Source of the DNA: Hyphomicrobiales bacterium
Lineage (GTDB): Bacteria > Pseudomonadota > Alphaproteobacteria > Rhizobiales > Rhizobiaceae
Assembly (NCBI GenBank): GCA_900466005.1
Contig: UEGQ01000004.1
Location: forward strand, 62,001-126,000
DNA: 64,000 bases
Direction: 5' to 3'
The position numbers were made by a program, and so were the translations under genes. Within the stretch, counting starts at the first letter, position 1. Every line of letters starts with the position of its first letter. The notes beneath the pieces were generated by a model, which did not search any database, had not been told where the DNA came from, and saw nothing but the letters and a program-made list of their open reading frames with translations. This document shows, in pieces, positions 63,039 through 64,000 of this stretch.

Positions 63039-63932
63039 ATGACAAGCTCAACGCGGGCCGATATGCGCACGCGCCTACAAGATTGGCTGCCGAAGGTCGT
63101 GCTCGCACCTTCCTTCGCGGTGACGCTGGTCTTCGTCTACGGCTTCATCCTGTTCACCATCTTCCTCTCCTTCACCGGATCGAAGATGCTGCCGCTTTAT
63201 ACCTTCGTGGGTCTCAGCAACTACACGCGGCTCTGGGCGCTCGAAAACTGGCACATCGCGATCGTCAACATCGCGATCTTCGCCAGCCTCTACATCGTCA
63301 TCTGCACGGCGCTCGGCCTCGGCCTTGCAATCTTCCTCGACCAGAAGATCCGCGGCGAGGGGTTTCTGAGGCCGATCTACCTCTACCCGATGGCGCTCTC
63401 CTTCATCGTCACCGGCACGGCATGGAAGTGGTTCCTCGATCCCGGCATCGGGCTCGAGCGGATCATGCGGCTCTGGGGCTGGGAGAGCTTCACCTTCACC
63501 TGGATCAAGGACAATGACATGGCGATCTACACGATCGTGATCGCAGCGGTCTGGCAGACCAGCGGGTTCGTCATGGCCATGTTCCTCGCCGGGCTTCGCG
63601 GGATCGACAACGAAATTCTGAAGGCCGCCCAGATCGACGGCGCCTCCAGCCTGCAGCTCTATCGCCGCATCGTGATCCCGCTCTTGAGGCCCGCCTTCCT
63701 GTCGGCCTTCGTCATCCTCAGCCATCTGGCGATCAAGTCCTACGACCTCGTGATCGCGCTGACCGGCGGCGGCCCCGGCCGGGCGACCGAAATGCCCGCG
63801 ACCTTCATGTATTCCTATACGTTCACCCGCAACCAGATGGGCGTCGGCGCGGCCTCCGCAGTCATCATGCTGATGACGATCGCCGCGATCATGGTTCCCT
63901 ATCTCTATGCCGAGCTGAAGGAGAAGCACTGA
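63039..63932 (+). CDS. Sugar ABC transporter permease (GtsB/MalF type)
   Basis: The 297-residue permease has six hydrophobic segments and the EAA loop KAAQIDGASSLQLYRRIVIP, then ALTGGGPGRATEMPATFMY. It starts at 63039 after a GGGAGGAGA ribosome site. It is part of the importer served by the preceding binding protein; its stop overlaps the next start (ATGA-type). Confidence 0.93.
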   Translation: MTSSTRADMRTRLQDWLPKVVLAPSFAVTLVFVYGFILFTIFLSFTGSKMLPLYTFVGLSNYTRLWALENWHIAIVNIAIFASLYIVICTALGLGLAIFLDQKIRGEGFLRPIYLYPMALSFIVTGTAWKWFLDPGIGLERIMRLWGWESFTFTWIKDNDMAIYTIVIAAVWQTSGFVMAMFLAGLRGIDNEILKAAQIDGASSLQLYRRIVIPLLRPAFLSAFVILSHLAIKSYDLVIALTGGGPGRATEMPATFMYSYTFTRNQMGVGAASAVIMLMTIAAIMVPYLYAELKEKH

Positions 63933-64000
63933 TGTCTGCCGTCAGCCAGGACACTGCGGTCAGGACCGGCCGCGTCGCCCGCACGTTCATCTACCTCGTG
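63932..64000 (+). CDS. Sugar ABC transporter second permease (GtsC/MalG type), N-terminal fragment
   Basis: Only the first 23 codons lie in the window (MSAVSQDTAVRTGRVARTF, then IYLV, the beginning of the first membrane segment). The ATG at 63932 overlaps the preceding permease stop. The assignment rests on position: a MalG-type partner is expected here, followed by an ATPase outside the window. Confidence 0.7.
   Translation, partial: MSAVSQDTAVRTGRVARTFIYLV

Noticed and set aside
1-64000. CRISPR arrays, insertion sequences, tRNA or rRNA genes
   Set aside because: No regularly spaced repeats, transposase motifs or cloverleaf candidates were seen on reading; a tRNA scan was not possible.

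Overview
The window is a roughly 64 kb, GC-rich stretch of a catabolic replicon or accessory region from an alphaproteobacterium, most likely of the Hyphomicrobiales (Rhizobiaceae or Phyllobacteriaceae type). The support is the density of ABC-transporter operons run by LacI/DeoR/ROK-type proteins, start/stop overlaps of the ATGA type, and a thiosulfate-oxidation cluster in the order soxS-soxR-soxT / soxV-W-X-Y-Z-A-B-C-D-F-H, as in Pseudaminobacter and Mesorhizobium relatives. No tRNA, rRNA, insertion sequence, CRISPR array or phage gene was seen. Almost the whole window is coding; the only gap above 300 bp is 61391-61696, which holds regulatory sequence.

Layout. (1) 1-374: tail of a DoeB-like deacylase. 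(2) 426-10652: a minus-strand uronate-oligosaccharide operon (GH105 hydrolase, KduI, an ~830-residue protein of unknown family, sugar-binding protein, two permeases, ATPase) with a divergent LacI regulator. (3) 10699-22487: a DeoR regulator divergent from a quaternary-amine type ABC transporter (with a double-length permease), two choline-kinase-like phosphotransferases and two tandem FAD/GcvT demethylases. (4) 22624-35893: a complete sox cluster bracketed by two YeeE/YedE-type (SoxT-like) transporters. (5) 35929-55221: a second glycan locus with a ROK protein, GH28, GH38 alpha-mannosidase, PHP hydrolase, LacI, a five-gene oligopeptide-type ABC transporter, a HAD fusion protein, a second copy of the ~830-residue protein and a second GH105. 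(6) 55426-60285: Gfo/Idh/MocA dehydrogenase, CoA-transferase, enoyl-CoA hydratase and aldehyde dehydrogenase. (7) 60347-64000: a LacI regulator divergent from another sugar ABC transporter that runs off the end.

How it fits together. The glycan enzymes (GH28, GH38, GH105, ~830-aa proteins, KduI) have no visible signal peptides, so the two glycan loci look like import-then-digest systems for acidic plant-type oligosaccharides. GH105 enzymes remove terminal unsaturated uronic acids made by lyases, and KduI takes the product further, yet no recognised lyase is present. The duplicated ~830-aa protein, always beside a GH105, is the best candidate for the missing lyase and the most interesting unknown in the window. 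The methylamine-type cassette, with paired kinases and paired demethylases, is a second candidate undescribed pathway. The sox genes would allow electrons from thiosulfate to supplement growth.

Limits: all assignments are from reading translations and motifs, without database searches. Start codons were moved from the longest reading frame where a ribosome site, signal peptide or overlap argued for it.
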